A stretch of DNA of 13,768 bases from Actinomycetota bacterium (GTDB lineage: Bacteria > Actinomycetota > Thermoleophilia > Solirubrobacterales > 70-9), in the NCBI GenBank assembly GCA_018268695.1, contig JAFDWD010001066.1:1-13768 (forward strand), given 5' to 3'. The position numbers and the translations under genes are program-made. The notes below the pieces were generated by a model, which had not been told where the DNA came from, ran no database searches, and was given only the letters and a program-made list of their open reading frames with translations. This document shows, in pieces, positions 1-8,103 of this stretch (its first letter is position 1; every line of letters begins with the position of its first letter).

Positions 1-716
1 ACCAGGTGGTGAACCACGCGGCGAAGATCGGCGCGATGTTCGGCGGCGAGGTCCGCTGTCCGCTGGTCATCCGCACGCCGAACGGCGCCGGCAACCAGCT
101 GACCGCGCAGCACTCGCAGAGCTTCGACGGCTGGTTCGCCGGCACGCCCGGGCTGAAGGTCGTCGCCCCCGCCAACCCGGCCGACGCCAAGGGCCTCCTG
201 AAGGCCGCGATCCGCGATGATGACCCGGTGCTGGTGATCGAGAACCTGCCGATCTACAAAGAGAAGGGCGAGGTCGACGTGGACCCGGACCTGGTGACGC
301 CGATCGGCCGCGCCGCGGTGGCGCGGGAGGGCGACGACCTGACCGTGGTCGCGCACTCCTTCGCGACGGTGCGCGCGCTGAAAGTCGCCGAGAAGCTTGC
401 CGCGGAGAAGGGCGTCTCGCTCGAGGTCGTCGACCTGCGCAGCCTGCGGCCGCTCGACGTGGAGACCGTCGCCAAGTCGGTCGCCAAGACCAACCGCGTC
501 CTTTGCGTCGAGGAGGGCTGGCCGAGCTACGGCGTCACCGCCGAGATCGCCGCCCGTATCCAGCACGCCTGCTTCGACGATCTCGACGCGCCGGTCGAGC
601 GGATCGGGATGGCGGAGGTGCCGCTGCCCTACGCGAAGGAGCTCGAGCTCGCTGCGATGCCGACCGAAGACCGGATCGAGCGAGCCGCGCTCCAGGTCCT
701 CGAATTGGCGGCCTGA
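1..716 (+). CDS. pdhB: Pyruvate dehydrogenase E1 component beta subunit, C-terminal part (5' end outside window)
   Basis: This is the thiamine-diphosphate-dependent E1 beta subunit, which with E1 alpha decarboxylates pyruvate and passes the acetyl group to the E2 lipoyl arm. The reading frame is open from base 3, so the N-terminal third, including the ThDP-contacting Glu region, lies before the window. What remains is the end of the pyrimidine-binding domain (MFGGEV, VIRTPNGAG, then QHSQS with the conserved His, and GLKVVAPANP) and the whole C-terminal transketolase domain (VVDLRSLRPLD, VEEGWPSYG, DAPVERIGMAEVPLPYA). These motifs match the E1 beta family closely. A 2-oxoisovalerate (branched-chain) E1 beta is the alternative, since the families are similar, but the downstream E2 looks like a pyruvate-type enzyme. 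The stop TGA lies three bases before the E2 ATG, so the two are surely co-transcribed. Family assignment is firm; substrate is inference. Confidence 0.93.
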   Translation, partial: QVVNHAAKIGAMFGGEVRCPLVIRTPNGAGNQLTAQHSQSFDGWFAGTPGLKVVAPANPADAKGLLKAAIRDDDPVLVIENLPIYKEKGEVDVDPDLVTPIGRAAVAREGDDLTVVAHSFATVRALKVAEKLAAEKGVSLEVVDLRSLRPLDVETVAKSVAKTNRVLCVEEGWPSYGVTAEIAARIQHACFDDLDAPVERIGMAEVPLPYAKELELAAMPTEDRIERAALQVLELAA

Positions 717-719
717 GCC

Positions 720-1937
720 ATGCCCGAGATCGTGATGCCGCGCCTCTCCGACTCGATGGAGGAGGGCGTGATCCTCAGGTGGATGAAGCAGGTAGGAGAC
801 GAGGTCGCGGTCGGCGAGGAGCTGGTCGAGATCGAGACCGACAAGGCCAACATGGCCTACGAGTCAGACGTCGCCGGGACCCTGACCGAGATCCTGGCCC
901 AGGAGGGTGATTCGCTGCCGATCGGGGCCCCGATCGCGGTGGTCGGGGACCCGGGCGAGGAACCGACCCGGGTGGTCGAGGAGACCGCCGAAGAGGTCCG
1001 CGAAGAGCCCGTCCAGGCAGCGCCGCCGACCCCTTCCTCCGCACCGGAGACGCAGGGAGAGCGCGTGAAGGCCTCCCCGTTGGCACGGCGGGTCGCCGAG
1101 GAGAAGGGCGTCGACCTGTCCTCGCTGACGGGCTCGGGGCCCGGCGGGCGGATCGTCAAGGCAGACGTGGAGGGCGCCGGGGTCCCCGTCGCGGCCGAAC
1201 CGGCGGAGGCTCCCGCCGCACCGGCACCGCAGCAGGAGACCGCCAAGGGCACCACCACCTACCAGGAGCTCACCCGTCTCCAGCAGGTGGTCTCGCGCCG
1301 GATGGCCGAGTCGAAGGCCATCGCTCCCCACTTCTACCTGCAGGCCGAGATCGACATGTCGGCGGCGGTGGAGGCTCGCGGGCGGCTGAAGGCCCTGACG
1401 TCTGAGGGTGAGGTCGTCCCCTCCTTCAACGACATGGTGGTCAAGGCCTGTGCCCTGGCCCTGCGCCGGCACCCGCTCGCCAACGGCTCCTACAAGGACG
1501 GGCGCTTCGAGCTCTACTCCCGGGTGAACGTCGGGGTCGCCGTGGCGGCCCAGGACGCCCTGGTGGTCCCGACCGTCTTCGACGCCGACCGCAAGGGTCT
1601 GCGGGAGATCGCGACCGACACCCGCGCCCTCGCCGCGAAGGTCCGCGACGGGTCGGTCACCCCGCCCGAGCTCTCCGGGGGCACCTTCACCGTCTCCAAT
1701 CTCGGGATGTACGGGGTGTCGAACTTCTCGGCGGTGATCAACGCCCCTCAGGCGGCGATCCTCGCGGTCGGTGCGATCGCCGAGAAGCCGGTTGTCCGGG
1801 GCGGGCAGATCACCACCGCCCACCTCCTCGGCGTCACCCTCGCCTGCGATCACCGCATCCTCTACGGCGCCCCGGCCGCCGAGTTCCTGGCGACGATCCG
1901 GGGGCTGCTCGAGGAGCCGTTGTCGTTGGCGCTCTAG
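720..1937 (+). CDS. pdhC: Dihydrolipoamide acetyltransferase (E2) of pyruvate dehydrogenase, plastid/cyanobacterial-like active site
   Basis: E2 moves the acetyl group from E1 via lipoyl-lysine to CoA and forms the core of the complex. The 405-residue protein has one N-terminal lipoyl domain (about 1-78) with the lipoylation site in ETDKAN (K42), an acidic/Pro-Ala linker, a peripheral-subunit-binding domain (about 117-152, ending in GSGPGGRIVKADV), a second Pro-Ala linker, and the catalytic domain (about 175-405). The active-site motif reads DHRILYG (377-383). His378 is present, but the usual Asp of HxxxDG is Tyr382. From memory, plastid and cyanobacterial pyruvate dehydrogenase E2s have the same Tyr, so the enzyme is probably active. 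The ATG follows the pdhB stop by three bases with no clear ribosome binding site, suggesting translational coupling. No E3 (lipoamide dehydrogenase) gene follows; acs is next. A branched-chain E2 is the main alternative. Confidence 0.93.
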   Translation: MPEIVMPRLSDSMEEGVILRWMKQVGDEVAVGEELVEIETDKANMAYESDVAGTLTEILAQEGDSLPIGAPIAVVGDPGEEPTRVVEETAEEVREEPVQAAPPTPSSAPETQGERVKASPLARRVAEEKGVDLSSLTGSGPGGRIVKADVEGAGVPVAAEPAEAPAAPAPQQETAKGTTTYQELTRLQQVVSRRMAESKAIAPHFYLQAEIDMSAAVEARGRLKALTSEGEVVPSFNDMVVKACALALRRHPLANGSYKDGRFELYSRVNVGVAVAAQDALVVPTVFDADRKGLREIATDTRALAAKVRDGSVTPPELSGGTFTVSNLGMYGVSNFSAVINAPQAAILAVGAIAEKPVVRGGQITTAHLLGVTLACDHRILYGAPAAEFLATIRGLLEEPLSLAL

Positions 1938-1949
1938 GCGGCGCGCCTC

Positions 1950-1971
1950 TTCTACCTCACATGGGGTAGAA
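1950..1971. promoter_or_regulatory. Inverted repeat between pdhC and acs
   Basis: TTCTACCTC (1950-1958) pairs with GGGGTAGAA (1963-1971) around a four-base ACAT loop, giving nine pairs with one G-T wobble. It lies 12 bases after the pdhC stop and about 40 bases before the acs start. No T-run follows on the plus strand, only AAAAAG, so it is not a classic intrinsic terminator. It could be a weak pause or mRNA-end hairpin for pdhBC, or an operator for acs. I cannot tell which. Confidence 0.4.
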
Positions 1972-2000
1972 AAAGCGCAGGGCGCAGGGTCGGATCGGAC

Positions 2001-2010
2001 AGAGGAGAGA
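2001..2010 (+). promoter_or_regulatory. Ribosome binding site of acs
   Basis: AGAGGAGAGA ends two bases before the GTG at 2013 (the GGAG core lies about six bases before it) and is the clearest Shine-Dalgarno sequence in front of a long gene in this window. It decides the start: the ATG at 2011 overlaps the GTG but is followed at once by TGA, so GTG 2013 is the usable codon. Confidence 0.75.
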
Positions 2011-2012
2011 AT

Positions 2013-4001
<1,989 letters not shown>

Positions 4002-4015
4002 CGTCAGGCAGGTTC

Positions 4016-4654
4016 TCAGTCGCGCCCGAGGAGGAGGCGCGCTTTGGCGGCGGCGAACTCCTCGTCGGTGAGGACGCCCTCGGCGTGGAGGGTCCGTAAG
4101 CGCTCGAGCTGCGTGACGAGGTCGTCGCTCGTCGCGGTCGCGGAAGCGGACGGGCTCGGCGCCGAGGGCGTAGGCGCGGCCGCGAACCGCGCCGCGTCGT
4201 CCCCGCCGGTGAAGCTCCGCTCCGGGTGGCGACGGTCGATCCGCTCCATGTCCTCTTTGCTCACATTGGGCGCCTTGTTGCCCCAGAACCGCCCCTTGGT
4301 CATGTCGGAGCGATCGGCGCGCATCGCCTGCGATTCGCCGAGCCATGCCGCCGACTCGGGGTCGGGGTCGCCTGCTCCTTCGCCGTGCAGCACGTACAGA
4401 AGCTGCTCGTAGCACTCGACCCCGCGGGCGATCAGCCCTTCGCGCCCATCCGGCCCGGGGCCGGGTAGAGCCCGGTTCTTGTCCCAGATCAGCAGCTCGA
4501 TCGCCACGCTGGCGGCCATGTAGTTCCGGTCGGCGGAATCCTTGGGGATGTTTCGGCCGCAGCCGCAGACGCAATCCACCCGCGGAGCTTCGCAAATCCG
4601 GTGCCGCGGGCCATCTCCTACGAAAGTAGGAACTTTCGATAACCGGTCTTTCAC
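4016..4654 (-). CDS. Hypothetical protein with Cys-rich N-terminus and C-terminal SHOCT domain
   Basis: The 212-residue predicted protein has no recognised enzyme domain. Near the N-terminus Cys21, Cys28, Cys30 and Cys32 (CVCGCGR) could bind a metal, probably zinc. A middle region (about 40-135) is followed by a low-complexity Ala/Pro/Ser linker (about 155-175). The last 37 residues (LVTQLERLRTLHAEGVLTDEEF, split here only for description at 179-200) match the SHOCT domain, a short C-terminal oligomerisation module found in many unrelated bacterial proteins. The GTG at 4654 is the first start in frame; no good ribosome binding site precedes it, and a later GTG at 4579 or ATG near residue 46 is possible, though those would remove part or all of the Cys cluster. 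The gene is divergent from the FemAB/GNAT-like gene, with about 100 bp between them. Function unknown; the SHOCT call is fairly safe. Confidence 0.7.
   Translation of the reverse strand: MKDRLSKVPTFVGDGPRHRICEAPRVDCVCGCGRNIPKDSADRNYMAASVAIELLIWDKNRALPGPGPDGREGLIARGVECYEQLLYVLHGEGAGDPDPESAAWLGESQAMRADRSDMTKGRFWGNKAPNVSKEDMERIDRRHPERSFTGGDDAARFAAAPTPSAPSPSASATATSDDLVTQLERLRTLHAEGVLTDEEFAAAKARLLLGRD
4616..4638. repeat. Two overlapping, mutually exclusive inverted repeats
   Basis: TCCTAC-GAAA-GTAGGA (4616-4631) and CGAAAG-TAGGAA-CTTTCG (4621-4638) are both perfect six-base-pair hairpins and share bases 4621-4631, so only one can form at a time. They fall at codons 6-13 of the SHOCT gene as annotated, or in its leader if the true start is further in. 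In the minus-strand RNA the first hairpin would hide a UAGGAG sequence. Confidence 0.45.
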
Positions 4655-4756
4655 CCCTTGTGCCGAGCGATCCCTCAGAGTTAAGTTCCCGCACAGATCG
4701 GGCGCCGCATCCGGCCGCCGGCAACCGATCGAAAGTCCCAGACCACTTCACTCCTC

Positions 4757-5566
4757 ATGCAAGAGACCGGATACGGAAGCGAGCGCTTTCTGCGCGCCTG
4801 TGAGGCGGCGGCGGCCTGTCGCGAGATCGAGGGCGGCGGCCCGGTGGCCGCCTGGGGGCGATTCAGAGCCGGGTCCTTGGCGCTCACGCGCTACGAGCGC
4901 AGCTTGCCGGTCGTACCGGTGCGGCTGAGCGAGGCGCCCGCCGGCCGCATGATCGCCGAGCACCTGGCGATCCGGGAAGACGGCCGCTTCCGTTATCGCG
5001 GCACGCAGGGTGTGCTGCGGCTGCCCGCCGACTTCGGCGCCTACCTCCGCGGCCGCCATCGCCAGGCGGTTCGAACCAATGTCGGCCACGCCCGGCGGGC
5101 GGGGCTCACCGTCGCCGGCACCGAACTCGAGATCTGGCGGCCCGGGCCAGACGACACGCGGCGTGCCTTCATCACGCCGGGCCCGGTCGAGCTGTGGCAG
5201 GTGCGGGTTCCCGACGCCGACGCGCCGCCGGTGGCCGAAGCGATCCTCTCGGTTGATGGGGAGGTCGCGCTCCTGCACGGGCTCGCCTCGAAGGTCGGAG
5301 ATGCCCGTTGGCTCATCCACACCGCGATCGTCGAACGCCTCTGCGGACAGTGTCGGGTCCTCCTCGTCAACAGCGACGACGCCTACCTGCTCGGCCCGGG
5401 GCACCGGTACTTCCAACAGCTGCTCGGCTACGAGATCGCGCGCCTGGAGCTGCCGCGGCGGCCCCGCGCCAGGATCGCCTCGCGCTGGTCGGGATCCAGG
5501 TACTTGACCCCCTCACGGATGGTCACCCCGGAGGCGCGGGCCGCGCGCGGCAGCAGCCACTCGTAG
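4757..5566 (+). CDS. Probable FemAB/GNAT-like acyltransferase-fold protein
   Basis: The 269-residue protein is not one I can name. The segment LPADFGAYLRGRHRQAVRTN (89-108) and the following ARRAGL helix look like the Arg-rich helix seen in FemAB-type and other double-GNAT proteins. The region about 180-235 (AILSVDGEVALLHGL, then a long helix, VLLVNSDDAYLLGPGHRYFQ, LLGYEIARLEL) has the strand-helix-strand pattern ending such folds. Substrate unknown; aminoacyl or acyl transfer is only inference. There is no signal peptide or membrane segment. The ATG at 4757 is the first start in frame; no Shine-Dalgarno sequence is visible. The last 46 codons overlap the antisense end of the alkD gene; the final roughly 34 residues after LELPRR are Arg/Ser-rich and probably an extension past the folded domain. 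A methyltransferase or other fold is not excluded. Confidence 0.6.
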   Translation: MQETGYGSERFLRACEAAAACREIEGGGPVAAWGRFRAGSLALTRYERSLPVVPVRLSEAPAGRMIAEHLAIREDGRFRYRGTQGVLRLPADFGAYLRGRHRQAVRTNVGHARRAGLTVAGTELEIWRPGPDDTRRAFITPGPVELWQVRVPDADAPPVAEAILSVDGEVALLHGLASKVGDARWLIHTAIVERLCGQCRVLLVNSDDAYLLGPGHRYFQQLLGYEIARLELPRRPRARIASRWSGSRYLTPSRMVTPEARAARGSSHS

Positions 5567-6156
5567 ACCTCGGCGGGGCGCTTTTTTGCGACCTCCCGCA
5601 GCACCCAGCCGATCGCCTTGCGGATGAAGAACTCGCGCTCGTCCAGCATCGCGTCGGCCCAGCCGCCGAACGGCTCGAGGTCGGCGCCCGCCTTCAGCGG
5701 CCGGAGCTGGGAGAGGAGTGCGGCGCGGCGGACCCAGAAGTCAGGGTCCCGGGTCCACGGATTGAGCCGCCCGGTGACAGCGGGGTGTGCAAGGACCAGG
5801 TGGCCGAGTACGTCCGCGGAGAGCGGATCGACCAGCGCCCAGGTCTCCGAATTCCCGACGAACCGTTTGATCATCGACAGGTCACTCGGCCCCAGCAGGT
5901 CGACCCGGTAGTCGAGCAGGTAGGCGGCGCAGGCCCGCCGCTCGAAGACCGGCACGCTCCACAGCTCCTCGGCCAGCGCTCGCAGCTCCCGCCGCGACCC
6001 GATTTCCTCCGCCACGGCTTTCGCCTCCGCGCGCAGCTGCGGCACGCTCGCCCCGAGATGCCGCATGCTGCTCTTCAGGTAGCGCTTGCTCCCCTCGGCC
6101 CGCTCGGCGGTCCCGACCTCCGCCAGCGCCTTCTCGATGTCCGCGGCGGTGCGCAT
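5428..6156 (-). CDS. DNA alkylation repeat protein, AlkD-like DNA glycosylase
   Basis: AlkD enzymes remove cationic alkylated bases such as 3-methyladenine and 7-methylguanine from DNA, using a superhelix of HEAT-like repeats. The 242-residue product has the expected family length (about 230-240). Visible landmarks are SKRYLKSSMRHLG near the N-terminus, ETWALVDPLSADVLGHL (W106, D110), DPDFWVRRAALLSQL (R143/R144) and EFFIRKAIGWVLRE (W184). These correspond to the Trp, catalytic Asp, Arg and second Trp that line the DNA-binding groove of Bacillus cereus AlkD, so it is probably active. I chose ATG 6156 rather than the earlier in-frame start at 6456, because the extra 100 residues are Arg/Ser-rich shadow of the upstream SDR gene. 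It lies 34 bp downstream of the SDR gene on the same strand, with AAGG a few bases before the ATG. Its 3' end overlaps the convergent plus-strand gene by 139 bp. Confidence 0.87.
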   Translation of the reverse strand: MRTAADIEKALAEVGTAERAEGSKRYLKSSMRHLGASVPQLRAEAKAVAEEIGSRRELRALAEELWSVPVFERRACAAYLLDYRVDLLGPSDLSMIKRFVGNSETWALVDPLSADVLGHLVLAHPAVTGRLNPWTRDPDFWVRRAALLSQLRPLKAGADLEPFGGWADAMLDEREFFIRKAIGWVLREVAKKRPAEVYEWLLPRAARASGVTIREGVKYLDPDQREAILARGRRGSSRRAIS

Positions 6157-6190
6157 CCGGCCTTGTCTAGCAAGGAGGGGTGACGCCCGA

Positions 6191-7147
6191 TCAGTGCTCT
6201 TCGCCGGCGAGGATCTCCGTGCGGTGCTCCCAGAGCCACTCGACCGTCTCCCGCAGGGCATCGTCGGGGTCCGGCTGGTCGGGGGCGACGCCGAGGTCCT
6301 CCCGTAGACGGCGATCGGAGGCGAGGATCGGGTGGCTCGTCTGCCACGGATGGACGTCCTCTGAAAACGGCACCCGGCGCGGCTTCCAATCCCAGCCGAG
6401 GATCTCGCCGATCCGACGGGCCAGGCCGGAGTAATCCCGGTCGTAGGGGTCGACAACGTTGCAGGCCCAGGGTCCGTCGGTCGGGCGCGCGGCGGCCGCG
6501 GCGATGGCGCGTGACACCCGGTCGATGGCGACGCGGTGGAACAGCTGGACGCCGCCGTCGGGCAGCGGTAGGTCGCGCTCGCCGAGGGCGACCTTGCGCA
6601 CCAGCGTCCACTCGCGGGGGGTGGGGTGGGGGCCGTAGATGGCGCCGGGGCGCAATAGCGTGGCCGGGCAGGCGGCGCGCGCGAGCGCGTCCTCCATGGC
6701 CACGTTGTCGTGTCCGGGGGAGGCGCCGGGATAGGAGTCGACGCGACGGCGGGCGTCCTCGCGGAGGGGGATCGGGTCGACGGTCATCGCCAGGGAGCCG
6801 CTGCCGTCGCCCATCCCGGAGTCGACCCCGTGCTGGTAGACGTCGACCGAGCTGATCGCGACGACGTGAGCGCCCGTCCGGGCCGCGCAGCCGGCGAGCT
6901 GCTCACCCTTCCTCGCCGAGGCGCCGCCAGGAAAGGTGTCGACAATGGCATCGGGCCGCCAGGAGTCGACCGGGCCGGCGGGCGAGAGGAGCGCGTCGCG
7001 GTCGCCGTGGAGGTGCTCGACGGCGTCGAGGCCGGGGTGCTCGTGCGCGCCCGAATGCGCGACCGCGACCTCGTGTCCGGCGCTGACCAGGCGATCGACG
7101 GCGGCCGGGCCGACGAACCTCGTTCCTCCGATGACGACGACCCTCAC
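6191..7147 (-). CDS. NAD-dependent epimerase/dehydratase family protein (extended SDR)
   Basis: The 318-residue protein starts with a Rossmann nucleotide-binding motif in the form IGGTRFVG (6-13), typical of the epimerase subgroup with GGTRF. It continues with the strand VVAISSVDVYQ (about 95-105, holding the catalytic Ser) and LLRPGAIYGPHPTPREW (about 164-180). The usual catalytic YxxxK is not intact: the stretch after Y139 reads GHDNVAMED, where the position equivalent to the active-site Lys appears to be Asn148. It may therefore bind NAD(P) and substrate without classic dehydrogenase chemistry, or use another Lys. Substrate unknown; nucleotide-sugar epimerase annotation would go too far. 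The GTG at 7147 is chosen because the Rossmann strand begins immediately there. TAGGGT lies six bases upstream, which could be a -10 for a leaderless transcript; AGGATAGGG could also serve weakly as a ribosome site. It is divergent from the next gene and probably co-transcribed with alkD. Confidence 0.83.
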   Translation of the reverse strand: MRVVVIGGTRFVGPAAVDRLVSAGHEVAVAHSGAHEHPGLDAVEHLHGDRDALLSPAGPVDSWRPDAIVDTFPGGASARKGEQLAGCAARTGAHVVAISSVDVYQHGVDSGMGDGSGSLAMTVDPIPLREDARRRVDSYPGASPGHDNVAMEDALARAACPATLLRPGAIYGPHPTPREWTLVRKVALGERDLPLPDGGVQLFHRVAIDRVSRAIAAAAARPTDGPWACNVVDPYDRDYSGLARRIGEILGWDWKPRRVPFSEDVHPWQTSHPILASDRRLREDLGVAPDQPDPDDALRETVEWLWEHRTEILAGEEH

Positions 7148-7153
7148 CCGCGG

Positions 7154-7163
7154 ACCCTATCCT
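7154..7163. promoter_or_regulatory. Overlapping divergent -10-like elements in a 22-bp spacer
   Basis: On the plus strand TATCCT (7158-7163) is followed by six bases and then the ATG at 7170. On the minus strand TAGGGT (7159-7154) is followed by six bases and then the GTG at 7147. Both fit the actinobacterial TANNNT -10 hexamer, and both would place transcription start at or next to the start codon. The two elements share bases 7158-7159, so polymerase could not use both at once. No convincing -35 is visible on either side. Confidence 0.45.
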
Positions 7164-7169
7164 GCAGGT

Positions 7170-7976
7170 ATGACGGGCGGGAAGCGGTGGATCGGAGTGG
7201 GTATCGCGGTGGTCGTCGTCGCGATCGTCGTCGTCATCGTCGCCCAGGGTGGCGGCGGCGGGAGCAGTCCGCTGAACGCGATCGCCAAAGCCGCCGAGGT
7301 CACCCAGCGGGAGCCCGGCGGGCGCGCGACCCTCGTGGCGAAGGTGACCGTGTCGAACTCGCCCGAAGGGATTCTCGAGTCCGGGACGATGGAGTTCGAA
7401 GACAACGAACGGGCCAGGGGGACCCTGAAGGTCAAGGGCCTCTCGAACGGCAAGGAACTGGAAGTCGAATCGATCGTCGACGGCACCACCTCCTACTCGA
7501 ACTCGGACGCCTTCGAGCCGATCGCGGACGGCAAGAAGTGGGTCAAGCTCGACTTCTCCGGCGCCGCCAAGCTACAGGGCGGTGCGACCCCGACCCCGGG
7601 CAACCCCCAGGAAGGTCTGAAAGTCCTCGAAAACGTGCAGGACGCGGAAGTCGTCGGCAAGGAACAGATCGACGGCGTCCCGACCACGCACTACCGCGGC
7701 ACCTTCCCCGCCACCGAAGAAGTCTTCGGGGTCAAGTCTCACTTCTCGGCCCCGCGCGCGGACGTCTGGATCGACTCCCAAGGCCGCGTCCGCCGTCTGC
7801 GAATCGTCGTCGCCGGCTCGCTGAACGAAGGCGAACGAACGACCACCATCGCCATGGACATCAACTTCGTCGAATTCGGTCGGGTTCCGAAGATCGAACT
7901 ACCGCCGGCCGACGAAGCCTTCGACGCGACGGGCGAACTCGAATCCGGCATCCAGTCGGCCGCCGCAGGCCACTGA
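7170..7976 (+). CDS. Membrane-anchored protein with LppX/LprAFG-like (LolA-fold) extracytoplasmic domain
   Basis: The 268-residue protein begins with a short basic stretch and one hydrophobic helix (about 7-25, rich in Val/Ile), then a Gly linker, then an outside domain. There is no lipobox Cys, so it is probably held by the uncleaved helix. The domain has the alternating strand pattern of LppX/LprAFG and related LolA-fold proteins: GTMEFED, TLKVKGL, TSYSNSD, KKWVKLDFS, and the typical GVPTTHYRGTF (about 173-183 by estimate). In mycobacteria such proteins carry lipids or glycolipids to the cell envelope; that role here is inference. ATG 7170 is preferred over the long upstream in-frame extension, which is shadow of the SDR gene. 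Its Glu codons are 19 GAA to 5 GAG by my count, unlike the GAG-rich pdhC and acs genes. A strong hairpin follows the stop. Confidence 0.72.
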   Translation: MTGGKRWIGVGIAVVVVAIVVVIVAQGGGGGSSPLNAIAKAAEVTQREPGGRATLVAKVTVSNSPEGILESGTMEFEDNERARGTLKVKGLSNGKELEVESIVDGTTSYSNSDAFEPIADGKKWVKLDFSGAAKLQGGATPTPGNPQEGLKVLENVQDAEVVGKEQIDGVPTTHYRGTFPATEEVFGVKSHFSAPRADVWIDSQGRVRRLRIVVAGSLNEGERTTTIAMDINFVEFGRVPKIELPPADEAFDATGELESGIQSAAAGH

Positions 7977-8008
7977 GCGAGGCTGCTCCGGCAAAGCCTC
8001 CACAACAG

Positions 8009-8040
8009 AAAACGCCCCTCCGGGGAGGAGGGGCGCTTCT
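8009..8040. terminator. Strong intrinsic terminator hairpin, better on the minus strand
   Basis: CGCCCCTCC (8013-8021) pairs perfectly with GGAGGGGCG (8027-8035) around a five-base loop. On the plus strand the stem is followed by CTTCT, giving moderate termination for the membrane-protein gene that ends 36 bp earlier. On the minus strand the stem is followed directly by TTTTCTG, a better U-tract, so it should stop transcription coming from the tlyA side. It is best read as bidirectional. Confidence 0.75.
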
Positions 8041-8058
8041 GGGGTTACTACAGGGAGG

Positions 8059-8074
8059 AGAGATATGTATCTCT
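8059..8074. promoter_or_regulatory. 16-bp palindrome AGAGATA-TG-TATCTCT
   Basis: Seven-base perfect arms surround a two-base TG centre. This is the size of a binding site for a small dimeric regulator, or a hairpin in an RNA from either strand. It lies 24 bp beyond the terminator stem. Confidence 0.4.
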
Positions 8075-8103
8075 ATATATGTGGATCCGTGGGAGGTAGG
8101 TGA
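8065..8103 (+). CDS. Possible 12-residue leader peptide (doubtful)
   Basis: An ATG at 8065 has a near-ideal ribosome site, GGGAGGAG (8053-8060), about six bases ahead. It encodes MYLYICGSVGGR and stops with TGA at 8101-8103. The stop overlaps the GTG of a second short ORF by four bases. There are no runs of one amino acid as in classic attenuator leaders. The same bases are part of the candidate minus-strand small RNA, where the GGGAGG motifs would be CCTCCC patches, so the ribosome-site match may be incidental. Confidence 0.2.
   Translation: MYLYICGSVGGR

Noticed and set aside
4595..4606. UAGGAG directly before an ATG on the minus strand near 4612, suggesting a separate small gene
   Set aside because: The spacing to the ATG is zero, and the frame is out of phase with the SHOCT protein and closes after about 40 codons of typical shadow composition.
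6161..6175. CCTTG-TCTAG-CAAGG hairpin between the SDR and alkD genes
   Set aside because: Only five base pairs and no T-run; too small to call a terminator or operator.
6157..6456. 100-residue N-terminal extension of the AlkD-like protein
   Set aside because: It overlaps the SDR coding region in another frame and is Ser/Arg/Pro-rich; the AlkD fold begins at the ATG at 6156.
6616..6632. G-rich tract (runs of 6, 4 and 5 G separated by single T), possible G-quadruplex
   Set aside because: Only three separate G-runs of three or more are close together, and the tract encodes the conserved GPHPTPRE region of the SDR on the other strand, so codon needs explain it.
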